From Antitrichia curtipendula (Eukaryota > Streptophyta > Bryopsida > Hypnales > Leucodontaceae): a stretch of DNA of 64,000 nucleotides. The notes under the pieces were generated by a model, which was not told the origin of the DNA, searched no databases, and worked only from the letters and a program-made list of their open reading frames with translations. Below are positions 38,082 to 49,398 of the stretch, piece after piece. The stretch is from contig OX579636.1 in the NCBI GenBank assembly GCA_951230915.1, forward strand, positions 25,541,567 to 25,605,566. The letters run 5' to 3'. The position numbers and the translations under genes were made by a program. The stretch's first letter is position 1. Every line of letters starts with the position of its first letter.

Positions 38082-38799
38082 CGCTGCTGCTTTTGTTGGC
38101 TGTTTCAAGGTCTCTCGCGTCGAAATGGAACGCGCAAGAAGAATGGCGGGCGCAGAGTGGCTATGGCGCAATGGATGCTCTGCACACTGCAAAACCCATT
38201 TTGCAAGTTCAAAGGCGAACAGGACAGCGATTGCACGCGGGGGGATAAGGCGTACGGTATGTGTATTCGTATGTTGTTGGGTAAGGTATGCGGCAATAGG
38301 ACCGTATGGGAGGGGTAGTTGAGTGCATGACAAGTGGCGTCGGGAGGTTGCTTGAAGTAAGTTATTGAAGGGTTCCTTTTGTCGATTTGGAGCAAATGAA
38401 ACTATTCACATCAAGTTGAACTTGCATATTATCACCTAATTTGTATTCTGCCGACATATACTCAAAGAATATATTTGGGAGGAAAAATGTACATTACATG
38501 GACTTAAGGGCAAAATTGAAATGAGGGTGGAAATGTGCAAGTTTATTTCAACTCCTAAAGTTCAAGGGCTTTATTCTAAATCCTTAAAGGACGGGTTGGT
38601 GACTGTGGAAATCATTCTTTTGGGTACCATGTGAATCTTTGGTTTAAAACATTTTACAAATACTCATTGAAAGTCAAACTATTAAAAAAGACCTTCCTAC
38701 TTCACACAAAATTCTAAGAATGAATAGTTGCACTTCTATCCTATTGTACAAGGATTTTGTATCATTTATTGTTTGAAAAACAACCACGACATCCTTTAA
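38082..38799. other. STIC2 upstream region
   Basis: 5' leader and promoter of the minus-strand STIC2-like gene, then AT-rich DNA. The minus frame extends upstream in frame to 38333 (MSCTQL), but that extension lacks transit-peptide character and is treated as leader. No other feature was found. Confidence 0.5.
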
Positions 38800-39030
38800 C
38801 CCTTTAGTGTCTAAGAAGCCCAAATTGGGTCTCACGTTTTTTTAAGCAATGTTGAAGAGTTTATATGGAGATTTCTTTAAACTTAAATAATTGTGTATTT
38901 GAACCAATGCATACAATGTTCTTCATTTAAGCTAATGATATAATAAAATTTTCTATTTCTATTATATTTTCTATAATATAATTAATCAAAATCTGCAACT
39001 GAAAATCATGAATTCTTAGTACATAAAGGG
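38800..39030. mobile_element. piggyBac-type MITE flanked by TTAA
   Basis: 231 bp. The left end is CCCTTTAGTGTCTAAGAA; the right end read in reverse complement is CCCTTTATGTACTAAGAA (about 15 of 18 identical). Flanks are TTAA at 38796-38799 and 39031-39034. The terminal CCC plus TTAA target matches piggyBac rules. It is a second element of this type near the 33565-34445 one, but with different TIRs. Confidence 0.65.
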
Positions 39031-39034
39031 TTAA

Positions 39035-39269
39035 GGGTTAATTCCTATAGAACCAAATATTGTCTTTTTTAGCAACATAGCAATTTTAGACAACTGACTA
39101 AGAACAAAAATATTCACTGTATTTAAAATATATAAAAAATTGATGTGGAGACAAGGAGTACCTTAATACTCCACCAAATCTTTTTTAAATTAGATTTTAT
39201 CCGCGTGGACTTATAGAAAAAATGTTGTTTATGATAGATAAGGGAGTTATCTATCTTAATAGGATTATT
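39035..39269. other. AT-rich DNA
   Basis: No gene or bounded element was seen. Confidence 0.5.
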
Positions 39270-39575
39270 TACATTGGAGTGAAATTTTCATCACAATGCT
39301 TTGATAAATTGTCCCCATACTTAACTTTCATTCACTAATTGCTAATTTTTGGAGATTTTAGTTTAAGATCCACCTATATGACGGATTTAGTGGTCTAAGG
39401 AGCTACCACTTTGAAAATTGATAGAAACTATATGCCACATCCAAATTTTTATTTTTATTTTTTGATATTCATGATTTTCAATTGCTAATACTACAAAATA
39501 CTAGTTTTAGGAAAAGGTGCCTCCAACTATGTTGAATTGCTTATATTGACAGTTTTGGGTGTTTCCACTATGTAT
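39270..39575. repeat. Dispersed repeat G, copy 2 (inverted relative to copy 1)
   Basis: Reverse complement shares with 33185-33510: GTGGAAACACC, TATAAGCAATTCA, GAGGCACC, TTTTGTAGTATTAGCAATTG, AAAATCATGAAT, GTAGCTCC. The pair brackets the STIC2-like gene in opposite orientations about 6 kb apart. Confidence 0.65.
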
Positions 39576-40514
39576 ATATTTTTTTAAACCCTGAGTTGAT
39601 CCAAATTCTAACAGAATATTCTATGATTTGCCATTTCTTTTGAAAACAAATTTGTGAATCTGATAAGTCTAGATTCTATGTGCAACTGTTTGAGGGTTTA
39701 GGGTTCACAACGGATCACCCTACCTTCAGTTGACATTACCGTAGTCCAGACTCCATTGCAAAAAACTCTAAATTATAACGGAAGTCGTGTCTTGGATTGC
39801 CTCTTAGAGGCAACTGACAAAAGGCCTCCTTCAGATTAGAGTATAAAGATACATGAGCAGCCAATGTGTGGAAGTAACCCCAAATCTCCTCATAATCACT
39901 TGCGATATAATCCCAATCTGTAATATTCTTAGAACAGATCCTCAGGTGTGCACATGTGATTGGACAACTTCCAAACAATTTTTTTAGGTCCCAAGCCTCT
40001 GAAATAAAAAAGTGACAAGTGTACCGGTACTCTGTCTCTAGCCTAAATAAAGAATTTGTTGTTCAAGACCCCACACCAAGGTTCATAAGCCGTTAGCAGG
40101 AATGACAGGAACTGCTTTCCTACATTCCTAGAGGTGACCATTGGCATTTGAAAGATAAGCCATCATCAAGTCATGCTACGCAGCAGTACAAGATGACTGA
40201 AGCTCGTATGAAGATAATGAAATCCGAAGTGAAAATAGATCGACCTCCATTCGCCACTTCTAAATTCTACTGGGTAACTGATATCTCTCTCCAAAAAGGT
40301 AAGGATCACACGATTCTCTGAGTTTCAACACAAACCTTTAGTTGCATAGCAAAACTCGTCTTCCAGGACTCAGGACGGCATGCGCTGATGATGCAACGAC
40401 TGTTTAGTAGCATCGACGAGTGAACTACACTAAGCCAAGCTACTCAAAAGACACAGTATGCAAAGAATAATACTAGATCTACATTAGAGAAAGGACAACT
40501 CATTGCCAACAATT
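39576..40514. other. 3' flank of LARS
   Basis: Includes the likely 3' UTR of the minus-strand leucyl-tRNA synthetase. The frame 39736-39978 (-) has no recognisable domain. Confidence 0.45.
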
Positions 40515-43500
40515 TCAAGTCAATCTCAAATCCGCAAAATTGACCTCTGCCGTTGTAAGGAAGGCTGCCACAGGATTTCCAGGTGTAGGAGGTTTCTGCT
40601 TCAGCTGTGTCTGTTGAGCGCCTGCCATAGCGAGAGCATCAGCATCTGTGTAGGAGTAGATTCTCACCGTCTCCAATAAGAGCTGACTAGTGATGAATTC
40701 CAGATTTTCTTGCAGAACCTCGATCTCTCCAAATGGAAGCTTCAGGTCCAACGCGTGCTCACCGACCAACATCGTCTCATCTTTCTTAAATTTAATGAAA
40801 GGCATGCATTGTTGCTGGATCTGCTTAAAAGCTGACTGCTGTCCCAATTCGCTGCTCTTCAAGGAAGCCACAATCTGAGAGTCAGGAGCGAAGCCTTTGG
40901 TAGCGGATTGATAATTGGCCTGCAGGATCCTTAAACACTCCTCTTGCCACCCACTATACCTCTCTGCAACAAAGATGAGCGCAATAGTTGGCCTGGCAGC
41001 AGGTGGAGGAGGGGGCCCTTTCCCCTGTTTGACCTTCTTTGGTGCGGACTGCTTTTGTAATACATTTCTCAAGGTTTTGATCACATCCTGCAGATATGTG
41101 TTAGCACGTTGCAGAATGAGATCCCTGGGCCTACTAACTGCCGGCCATCCCGCGGTGACTGCATAACCCTCTTTCTTGAGTAACTCTGTCCATACGTGCT
41201 CAGCATAATGAGGGCAAAATGGAGTGATGAGCCTTGTCTGAACGTCCATGAACCTCCACATCAGATCCTTGTGCATTCCAGCTGCGCCACATGCCAGTCT
41301 GTATTCATCCCGTGCAGCTTGAAGGTCGTAGAACCCAGTCTTCAAAGCGTCCCTAAACATGTAGTTATCGTAATTCTTCTGCGTCTCTTGGATGGCAATA
41401 TTCATCTCATTCTCAAACACCCTGTCTGCAAAAGAAGTGGTAGGGCCTGACCGAAGCGCGTAGGACTCTGCTCCACTGTCTGGCTCCATCGAACCAGCTC
41501 TAATGACTTGCTCCATCCAAGCTATCTCCTTCGTCAGACGCAAAATAGCGGAATTGGCTGTTTCAAACACAAAGTTCGCATCGTCCATAGCATCTCCGGC
41601 GTCAGCTAGTGCAAACCTCGTGGCATCCGCTGAAAAGACCTCAATTGACGAGAGGATGGTCAAAAAGTTGCCGGTCGATTTGGACATCTTCTCGGAGTTC
41701 AGCAAGAGATGCCCGTTGGTCCGAAACCCTAAAGGCCACTTCTCCTTAGGAAACATTGCCGTGTGATTGTAGATACAGAAAGTCAAATGATTCTGTATCA
41801 AATCCTTTCCTGAGACGCGGAGGTCAAACGGATACCAATACTCGAATTCAGTTCTCATCTTCTGCAGTAGCTCGCCTGGAATATTCGTTTCAGGCATAGG
41901 GCCTTCCTGGAAGACGTAGTCCCAGACGGCATGAGTCATATCCTCTGGCTTGACAGCGCTAATGCTCTTCCCGTACATATCACCACCCTGAAGCAGATGA
42001 GCAACTGTGTAAAAGGCCATGTAAATGGTTGAATCTGAGAGAGACTCGATCAGGAATTGAGGATCCCAAGGCACACGCGTTCCTAAACCGAATGACCGTG
42101 AGCAGGCCCATTGGTTCAGCCAACCCAAGGTGTGCTCAAACCCATGCCGCGTTTCATCGTTGTAAAGCTCCATCCCTTTCAGACACTCCTCAGCTAGGGT
42201 CTTCCATTCCTCCTCTCCATACAGCAAGTACCATTGGTCTGTGAGTGCAACGACACACTCATCCCCAGACCTGGACATCACCTTCTTCTCAGGCTCACTG
42301 TAAGGAACAGCCAAACCTTCCTGTTCTAACATCTTCCGGATCAAAGGCTTCGCGTCCGACACTTTCATGCCCTTGTGCTCTCCCACAAGCATCACTCCGT
42401 CTGTGAAACCCTTGAGGTATGTCTGTCTCTTGGCCTCTGCCAATTTCTCCTTGTCATTCTGGCTTTGAATCTTCAAATCCGTGCAGACTTTCTCGGCTGC
42501 GACATCTCCGAAGCCAGGAATGTTGATGACAGGGATAATCTCAAAAGGCATGACCCAGTCGTCTTTCACATTGAACTTCTGACGCAAAGCAGGCTTCGAC
42601 TTCAAGTCCTTCATAGCCATGAAATCATCCGGTGAATCGCTTGGCACACATGTAACAATCCCGGTTCCTTTATCTGTCAAAACGGTGAGCATGGGAAGTG
42701 TGTAGATGGTAGAATTGCTAGTGAGCGGAGACGAGAGAGGCAGCCCGATCAAATCACGTCCTGTGAGTGCCACCAGACAAGTCGGCTTCTCCGAAACCCT
42801 AGACTTGCGCTGGTACGCAAGATTGAGAGCCGCACGGTAGGTCATAATGAACACCTCGGTCTCATCGATTTCGTAAGCACCGTATTGACCATCGGGCAGC
42901 ACCCACGCATTCGTTTGCCCATACATCGTCTCAGGACGCAGGGTGGCAGCTGCAAGAAAGACTTTCTTGCCAGCGAGCGCTTCAAGCTTCCCAGTAAAAG
43001 GCGCCTGAACTTCCATCTTTATGAGAGTGTAATCCTGCGGCTGAACGCCCTCACCTGAAGCTCTATCGTGATCTGCGCACGGCTGACCATCAAAAGGAGA
43101 GTAGATCGCATACCGCGTCGCCTTTTCCACCTTCCCCTTTTTTTTCAAAGACTGAAGGTGCCATCTCACAAAAGAGTCGTAAAACGGATTCACGTCCGTG
43201 GTGATGAACGAGCGACGCCAATCAATCCCAGCTCCAAACGCTTTCAGATGCTTCTTCGCTAACGGAGGGAAAAACTCAAGCCAATATTCAGGATCCTGAA
43301 ACTTCGAAATCAGCTCATCTTCGATCTCTAAAGATTGCATAATCTCCCATTGATACTTCGCAGGGCCCGTCTTCGCCGCGGCCTTCGACTTCTTGCTCTT
43401 AAACTTCGCAGGCTCGGCTTTCTCCACCTCCGCCTGCACCTTCTCCGCCGCGGCAGCTTGGGCTTTGTCGGCAGCCACGCTCACTTCCTCCGGCTTCGGA

Positions 43501-43865
43501 AACGTCGGAGGGTTTCCGAATTCGGCAACTTCGCGGGCCAACTTATCCGCGCAAGCCTTAATGGGCATCCCAGTGCAATGAAATGCGAAAGGGAACAGGA
43601 CATTCTTCCCAATCAAGCGGTGATACGCCGCGGCGAACTCGATCTTAGAGATTGTGAATCCATGGCCGAGATGCAGGTAGCCATTCATGTAAGGGTAAGG
43701 AAAATTACCAAAGAATTTCTCCCCCTCCTTGGGCTTCGATGGAGGCGCTTCCACCTCAAAAACCTTCCCATCCTCCCATTTCTTCTGCACGGTGCGTTCG
43801 ATCTCGAGCAGCCTGTCGCGCCGTGCGTGACTCTTAGGCGCCTCCTTGCTCCCTCCGTCCGCCAT
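40515..43865 (-). CDS. LARS: Cytosolic leucyl-tRNA synthetase (intronless)
   Basis: A single 1116-aa open frame with no intron. It joins leucine to tRNA-Leu in the cytosol. Class I motifs: HLGH version of HIGH at residues 65-68 (YPYMNGYLHLGH) and KMSKS at 726-730. The connective-peptide editing domain, which hydrolyses mischarged tRNA, shows the threonine-rich TLRPETMYG (from residue 308) and GTGIVTCVPSDSPDDF. An insertion rich in Lys/Ala/Glu (about 130-170) separates the catalytic halves as in eukaryotic or archaeal-type LeuRS. The C-terminal region (FCPHYAEHVW anticodon-binding part, then a long eukaryotic extension) runs to the normal length of about 1090 aa or slightly more. ATG is in GCCATGG-type context with telo-boxes just upstream. 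No transit peptide is seen. Plus-strand frames across this gene are antisense shadows. Confidence 0.97.
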   Translation of the reverse strand: MADGGSKEAPKSHARRDRLLEIERTVQKKWEDGKVFEVEAPPSKPKEGEKFFGNFPYPYMNGYLHLGHGFTISKIEFAAAYHRLIGKNVLFPFAFHCTGMPIKACADKLAREVAEFGNPPTFPKPEEVSVAADKAQAAAAEKVQAEVEKAEPAKFKSKKSKAAAKTGPAKYQWEIMQSLEIEDELISKFQDPEYWLEFFPPLAKKHLKAFGAGIDWRRSFITTDVNPFYDSFVRWHLQSLKKKGKVEKATRYAIYSPFDGQPCADHDRASGEGVQPQDYTLIKMEVQAPFTGKLEALAGKKVFLAAATLRPETMYGQTNAWVLPDGQYGAYEIDETEVFIMTYRAALNLAYQRKSRVSEKPTCLVALTGRDLIGLPLSSPLTSNSTIYTLPMLTVLTDKGTGIVTCVPSDSPDDFMAMKDLKSKPALRQKFNVKDDWVMPFEIIPVINIPGFGDVAAEKVCTDLKIQSQNDKEKLAEAKRQTYLKGFTDGVMLVGEHKGMKVSDAKPLIRKMLEQEGLAVPYSEPEKKVMSRSGDECVVALTDQWYLLYGEEEWKTLAEECLKGMELYNDETRHGFEHTLGWLNQWACSRSFGLGTRVPWDPQFLIESLSDSTIYMAFYTVAHLLQGGDMYGKSISAVKPEDMTHAVWDYVFQEGPMPETNIPGELLQKMRTEFEYWYPFDLRVSGKDLIQNHLTFCIYNHTAMFPKEKWPLGFRTNGHLLLNSEKMSKSTGNFLTILSSIEVFSADATRFALADAGDAMDDANFVFETANSAILRLTKEIAWMEQVIRAGSMEPDSGAESYALRSGPTTSFADRVFENEMNIAIQETQKNYDNYMFRDALKTGFYDLQAARDEYRLACGAAGMHKDLMWRFMDVQTRLITPFCPHYAEHVWTELLKKEGYAVTAGWPAVSRPRDLILQRANTYLQDVIKTLRNVLQKQSAPKKVKQGKGPPPPPAARPTIALIFVAERYSGWQEECLRILQANYQSATKGFAPDSQIVASLKSSELGQQSAFKQIQQQCMPFIKFKKDETMLVGEHALDLKLPFGEIEVLQENLEFITSQLLLETVRIYSYTDADALAMAGAQQTQLKQKPPTPGNPVAAFLTTAEVNFADLRLT

Positions 43866-43893
43866 GGCGTATCTTCACCTCTCTGCCTCTCCT

Positions 43894-43909
43894 AAACCCT
43901 AAACCCTAA
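43894..43909 (-). promoter_or_regulatory. Double telo-box upstream of LARS
   Basis: AAACCCTAAACCCTAA lies 29 bases upstream of the LARS start codon, in the leader or core promoter. In plants, telo-boxes accompany genes for translation machinery and are bound by Myb-type telomere-repeat proteins and Pur-alpha. The motif and position are seen; regulation is inferred. Confidence 0.6.
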
Positions 43910-46811
43910 TTCGTCAAAACCAACAATGCATCCCACCAATGTGCAAACTTCAACAAACGAGACAGAATTAAGGTCGTCCTTTGGAACTTGAACTCAAAAT
44001 CACGACAGAACGTAAAGCGTAGACTCAAAGCAAAAGCTCGACGACCCACCCTAGAGAAGAAGAAGCTCGGAACACGAGCCGCAATGGAGAAGAAAGTGGG
44101 CAGCAAGGCAAGATGGTGCCAAATCGTCCAAGACAGGCTCTTTAGGTTGCCTTATCCGACATACACAAACAATGGTTTCTATTTGGCGTTTTTGAAAGTG
44201 AAATATTTTGTAAACTGTTCTCGGTTTTCAAATGGCTAAAATTTCTACAAATCTCCAGAAAAAAATTCAAAGGAGGATGAAATCACTAATTGTGGATGCA
44301 AACAGATTTTTTTAGAAGAATCTGATGTAAGTATATGATGATTTTCTATTTGGCGTTTTCAAAATGGTTGAAGTGGCTAGAAATCACATGAAAACAAAAT
44401 TCAAAATTGGATGGCATCACCAAACTTGAGATGAACATAGATACATTTAAATGAATAAATGATGTTTCATCTGTATTCTAATACTTGTGAACATAAAGAG
44501 TGCCTTTGTCACTATAGGCAAGTCATTGTAAGTTACATTGCATTCAAAATTGTAAAAAAAACATTCAATTTGATGTTTGGAAAAAAAAAGGTTTTATTAC
44601 ACTTAATCCTAAGGCTTGAATTGCATTCTTCTCACGTTTACATTACCAAAATATATAATTCCATTTACGATTTATTTTTCTTTCTAAATTTATAAAGGCG
44701 GTTAGAATACAACAATTGTTTTTAAGTTTAGTGATTTTCTTACACTTTTGTAATTCATGGAAAATCTAATTTCGTCTTATATTATCTCTATTTTTCTCCT
44801 TAATGTGTACTTCAATCATTTTTATTTAAAATTTAATTAAACAATATTGTAAATTTGAAGTCACAAACATTTCAATTGGTATTGCAAGAATTGATGTAAT
44901 TTCTTAAATGATCAAATACTAATGCACATGTGAAATTACAAAATAAGTTGAAAATATACCCAAACATTACAAAACATACCAAACATGCCTTTGTAATGTC
45001 ATGACTTGGGCATTTGAATTGCTCATAATTAAATGTAATATGTTGACAATAAAAAAATTGGATTTGCATAAGTCAAGATGTTGATTTAGATTTACAATTG
45101 TTGAAATCCTTTTCATCAATATATTAATGGGACAATAGAAATATCCCAAATGTCACAAAGTGTCACTTCCATTTGGTTCCTAAGTTACTGTTTATACAAT
45201 TTTGTATTATACATAATGACATGCAATTTAATTGCATTGAGTTGTCTTCTTCTTGTCCATAAATTGAGGTTTTGGGTAGGCACTAAAATTTTAAATAGAT
45301 AGAGATTCAAATTATGTAGGGATAGGGAACCTCACCTTCTAAAGACTAGGCATTCAAATTTCAATCAAAAGATGAATGCAAACACATTCTAAGCACACAA
45401 AAATGCAATTTTTCATCCATCAATTTTTTGAAGATTCTTGTGTTAGTTCTTTAACATTTGTATAGGATAGATTCTAAAGATTTAGCCTTGCAAATATTCT
45501 ATAATTCAAAGGGTACTAATAGATTAGGCCTAAAAAAATAACTTTTTCAATTTAAAAAATGACCCTTCAAAAACAAGAAAAAAGTAAAATAAAATATTCA
45601 AACATCTCTATGATTAGAACTTAACATTTTGAACTTAAAGAAAAAATAATTCTTGAAAAAATCCCAAATATTAAATTTACAATCAATTTTAAAAGGAAAT
45701 TTTAATTTTTGACTTCAATTTTATTGAAAAATTGAAAAATATTGGTTTGTGAACTAGTTGATCTAACTGTATGGATGTAATCTATGAATCATATTTTATC
45801 ACTACTTTTTGAGAGTCATCATTAAATTATTATTCTAAGTTGCATTTTATAATACATCTTCACAAGATTTGAAAAAGTTACTTTTTAACGCCAAACCCAA
45901 TAGTGAGGAGCACAGAGAATGTGATTTTAAAGAGGTCGAAAGTTCAAAGTTAGGGCAAAGAATTGCTTCGGCCTGTGAAGGATCGTGGTGCAAGTAAGCA
46001 CCATTTCGATCACCTCATGTTCCGATGTTCATAAGGAAATGGCGAACTTTACGAGGATTGTCATGTCACATGGAGCTTCGGGTGAATTGGAATTGCTTGC
46101 AGAATGAGTAAGAAATTCAAGCCTTAATATGTCCAGGTGTGTAAAGGTAGATCGAGTCGCTGCTCATTGTTCGTAACAGTTCAATGTCAATTTGTTGCGA
46201 TGTTGCGCTAATTGGTGAAGCCGCACGCAGCTTTCAATTCGAAGATGGAGACGAACATCTGTCGAATTGGAAGGAGTTCGGTTTGCTTGTGTGGAGCATG
46301 TAAGAGCTGTGTGCATATTCTGTATTGCATGCTGATGAATTGGATTTAAGGTAACTTCACCTTAATGTGATACTTCAAGCGGTGAGCATAGTTTCTATTA
46401 TCATCATCATCAGATCTTTTTTTATGCTTGGTAGAATTTTTAAGAGGTTTCCACTGCACCAAAGAGGGTGTTATTTGGATACTGTATGCCGATATTATTA
46501 GTTTTCTAATGATTTATTGGTAGATTACTTAACAACCGACGCAGGCTCTTTTGTTGATGTGGCGTATATTCTCAAAATTCATATTACTCATCGTACAAGG
46601 TTTTAGGGTGGCATATGTAGGTGGCACCGCTACCTTATGATCTCATTTTTACGCACTTGTAACTTTTGGACACAACAATTATTGCTTTTTGAATTTCAAG
46701 GGAAAATGATGAAGAAGAACAGTGTTGCGGATGCTATTTTATTAGGGTGCATGGTCTTGGGGAAGAAGTCCTTAGATTTTTGCTCTTTCTTGTTTTGAAA
46801 TCCTGAATGTG
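43910..46811. other. LARS upstream and AT-rich intergenic DNA
   Basis: The first few hundred bases are LARS promoter. From about 44150 to 45850 the sequence is strongly AT-rich with no gene. From about 45880 GC content rises towards the Mpv17-type gene, consistent with its promoter or leader. Open frames 44459-44695, 44872-45069 and 44967-45149 are low-complexity. Confidence 0.5.
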
Positions 46812-49010
46812 ATGGTGACGCTTGTTGCTGCAGGTAATAGAATGTGATTGGTAATCGTCAGTGCAATCAAGGATCCTTGCATTGCGGGGTAAAGAGAAGA
46901 ATTGATATCCCAACGGTGGAGGTCAAAGACAGCGATGAGGAGGAGAGGAGCACGTAATCTCTTTACCTGAAATCTATGGCTTGAACTCTCGTAGTACTTG
47001 GTTATCACATACACTGCATTTGGACCATGTTGGCTTAGGGTTACTGTACCACGGATAGCAATTGGGGAAATTAGGTTTCATGTAAGCGCGGAATAGTGGA
47101 CAAAGATTTGTGAGATTTAATTGTGAAGAATTGAAAGACTGGATTAAGGATTGAAACCGCGGTTGCATTTCTGTGCAAGTGAGTTCATCGAAACAGAGCA
47201 TCTCGAGTCCTGGTCACTGGGCCTATCTAATTTGCTGTTGATGCACTACAACAGCATCAAATGCCCGGGCTGCAAATTCCCCTGCACCCGCACGAGGCGC
47301 GGCATCAGGTGGCTGGTACTGTATCAATTCAACACAGGTCTTGCATCAATTTTGGATTCGAGAGTTATTAGTGATATAGCTTTTTTCTTTCCTCTCGAAT
47401 TGACTGTAATCATGATGACTTTTCCAGGTACACCAGACTCCTTACAACACACCCTATAAAGACCAAGGCCATAACACTCGGCATTCTCAATCTTGTAGGA
47501 GATGTATTCACTCAGGTATAATGGATCAAATGATTCGACCTTTTGATGTTCTGTTTTGTGATGGATCATTTATATGTAGCTGTGAACCCACAGTATTAGA
47601 CTATGCCTCGAAAAGTTGATGCATTGAAGAGAATTATGGTCATTGTGTGTATGGTATGTTCATTTCTAACTGGGGTTCTTCAGAGCACCATGTCCTTTAC
47701 ATGATTCCAGAACTTTATTCCACAAATTCTTCACATTTATCATTACTCTTCAGCACTGAAATTCAGTGATTATGTTAAGCTTGCCCGAGTCATATCCTCT
47801 ATTGAAATCCAGATTTGAAGTACGTATTCAATATATACTGAATCCGGTCTTTCAGTACTGTGCGCTTAAAAGGAAACTGACTCAATCATTGATATGTTGT
47901 AACGACTATTTGTTGGCAGCTGTTTGTAGAAAAAACGAGTAAGTTGGATCTTAGACGAACGGCGTCCATGACATCTTTGGGGCTTTTCATCATGGGACCA
48001 ATCCTTCACTATTGGTAACCTGCTCAAGTCTTAGTTTTTTCTCAATTTTTGGGATGAGATTTTGGGGCCATGTTCGCAGATTTTGACAACAGATTGACTG
48101 CACTCAATCCAAAGTTGTTAGGCAATCCTTATTACTCAAATAACTATGTTCCCCTGTCGCAGGTATGTTTTTCTCAATAGAGTTGTGAAAGCACCGGGTT
48201 TAAAGGGTGTTGCATGTCGACTGATTTTGGACCAGGTCCGCACATTGTACACTTTTTTCTTCAAGATTGTTAGTCTCGCCAACATTGTATCAATCGTTTT
48301 GTACGAATTTTCTTCATGAGCTTGTAGAAATCCAACTTAAGATCAATATTAATACAAGAGTAGGGTGGACAGTTCGTTTTTGCACCAATTTTCATCGCTT
48401 TCACTTTCGCCTACTTGCTGTTTATGGAGGGAAACACCAGCAAAATTCAACAAAAGATTCTAAGTGTATGATAATCTTGACCTCATATTAAAACTCGTAC
48501 CGGCTGCTTGTGAATCTTATTTACGCGTGTCTACTCTGCTAAGGCATGATTGTCGGTTGCACAGGACTGGAAACCCACTGTAATTGCGAACTGGAAATTG
48601 TGGGTTCCCTTCCAGTTTTGCAACTTTATGTTTGTGCCTCCCCTTTTGCAGGTATACTCTGTCCCTATAATCAAAATCAGCTTCATTTTCAGCTAAAGAA
48701 CTTTTGCACGGAAATTGAATAAAATTTATCTATTTAAAAAAAAATTGCAAATAGATCGATTGTCAGTAGAGGTGTACTTTCGTCGTTTTAGAATTGCAAT
48801 GTTTCCCAGCTCTGAATTTCGCAGTCTGATATCTTGCAGGTCTTGTTTAGCAATGTCGTCGGCTTAGCATGGAATGTGTACATTTCACATGCCAGCCACA
48901 AGCCTGCAGTTCAGGGGGAATTTAGTAAGCAAGTTGGACAGCAAATACTAAATATTGAGCATGTACCTCAAGACCCTCAGCAACCATTTTTTAGGACAAT
49001 GAGAAAATAA
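46812..49010 (+). CDS. Mpv17/PMP22-family organelle membrane protein
   Basis: Eight proposed exons: 46812-46833, 47255-47315, 47428-47515, 47920-48014, 48163-48235, 48373-48465, 48565-48651 and 48840-49010 (229 aa). Exons 3-8 are firm: GT-AG sites agree in phase and the peptide matches the family. Motifs: WYTRLLTTHPIKTKAITLG, GLFIMGPILHYWY (78-90), RLILDQFVFAPIF, then WKLWVPFQFCNF with VPPLLQ. Four hydrophobic segments are visible. The family resides in peroxisomal, mitochondrial or plastid inner membranes and is thought to form small-solute channels; exact substrates are unclear. The sequence is nearest a plant subgroup with a Gly-rich N terminus (Arabidopsis At5g19750-like, from memory). 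The first exon (MVTLVAA) is a phase-compatible proposal only, and the acceptor at 47254 lacks a strong pyrimidine tract. Confidence 0.85.
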
Positions 49011-49398
49011 TAAATTTTTATTTTCAAAATTCAATCGTACAAATTTGTACTAGACTTTTATGGGAATGTATGGGAATTCTTTTTAGAAACTTTGACCACC
49101 TGGATTGAAAGGATTTAATATTTGAAGTTAGAAGAAAAAGTTTTTTTCCAACCTTGCTTCATCAAGCCAAAAGACTTTAATTTCTCCTAGAGTGATATTT
49201 TTACATTGCACATGTTGTTTTTAAATTTGCATATTATATCACATAAATTGTATATTTACTAAATTTAAAAATTATAGGAGGAGTTTTGAACATGCTGCCC
49301 AAAGTTGCCCCAAAAGTTTAAGGCAACGTAACTTTTGATCCGAGCACCAAATTAAAAAAAAATAGATTTCCACTAAGGGGATACATGGTCAGAGTTTC
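49011..49398. other. 3' flank of the Mpv17-type gene
   Basis: Probably 3' UTR and AT-rich intergenic DNA. No feature was recognised. Confidence 0.5.

Noticed and set aside
38082..38333. N-terminal extension of STIC2 to MSCTQL
   Set aside because: In-frame but lacks transit-peptide features; more likely untranslated leader.
43335..43895. 186-aa plus-strand frame
   Set aside because: Antisense shadow of the Lys/Ala/Glu-rich LARS N-terminal part.
47151..47459. 102-aa frame over the Mpv17 N-terminal exons
   Set aside because: It reads through intron sequence in a frame different from the conserved exons.
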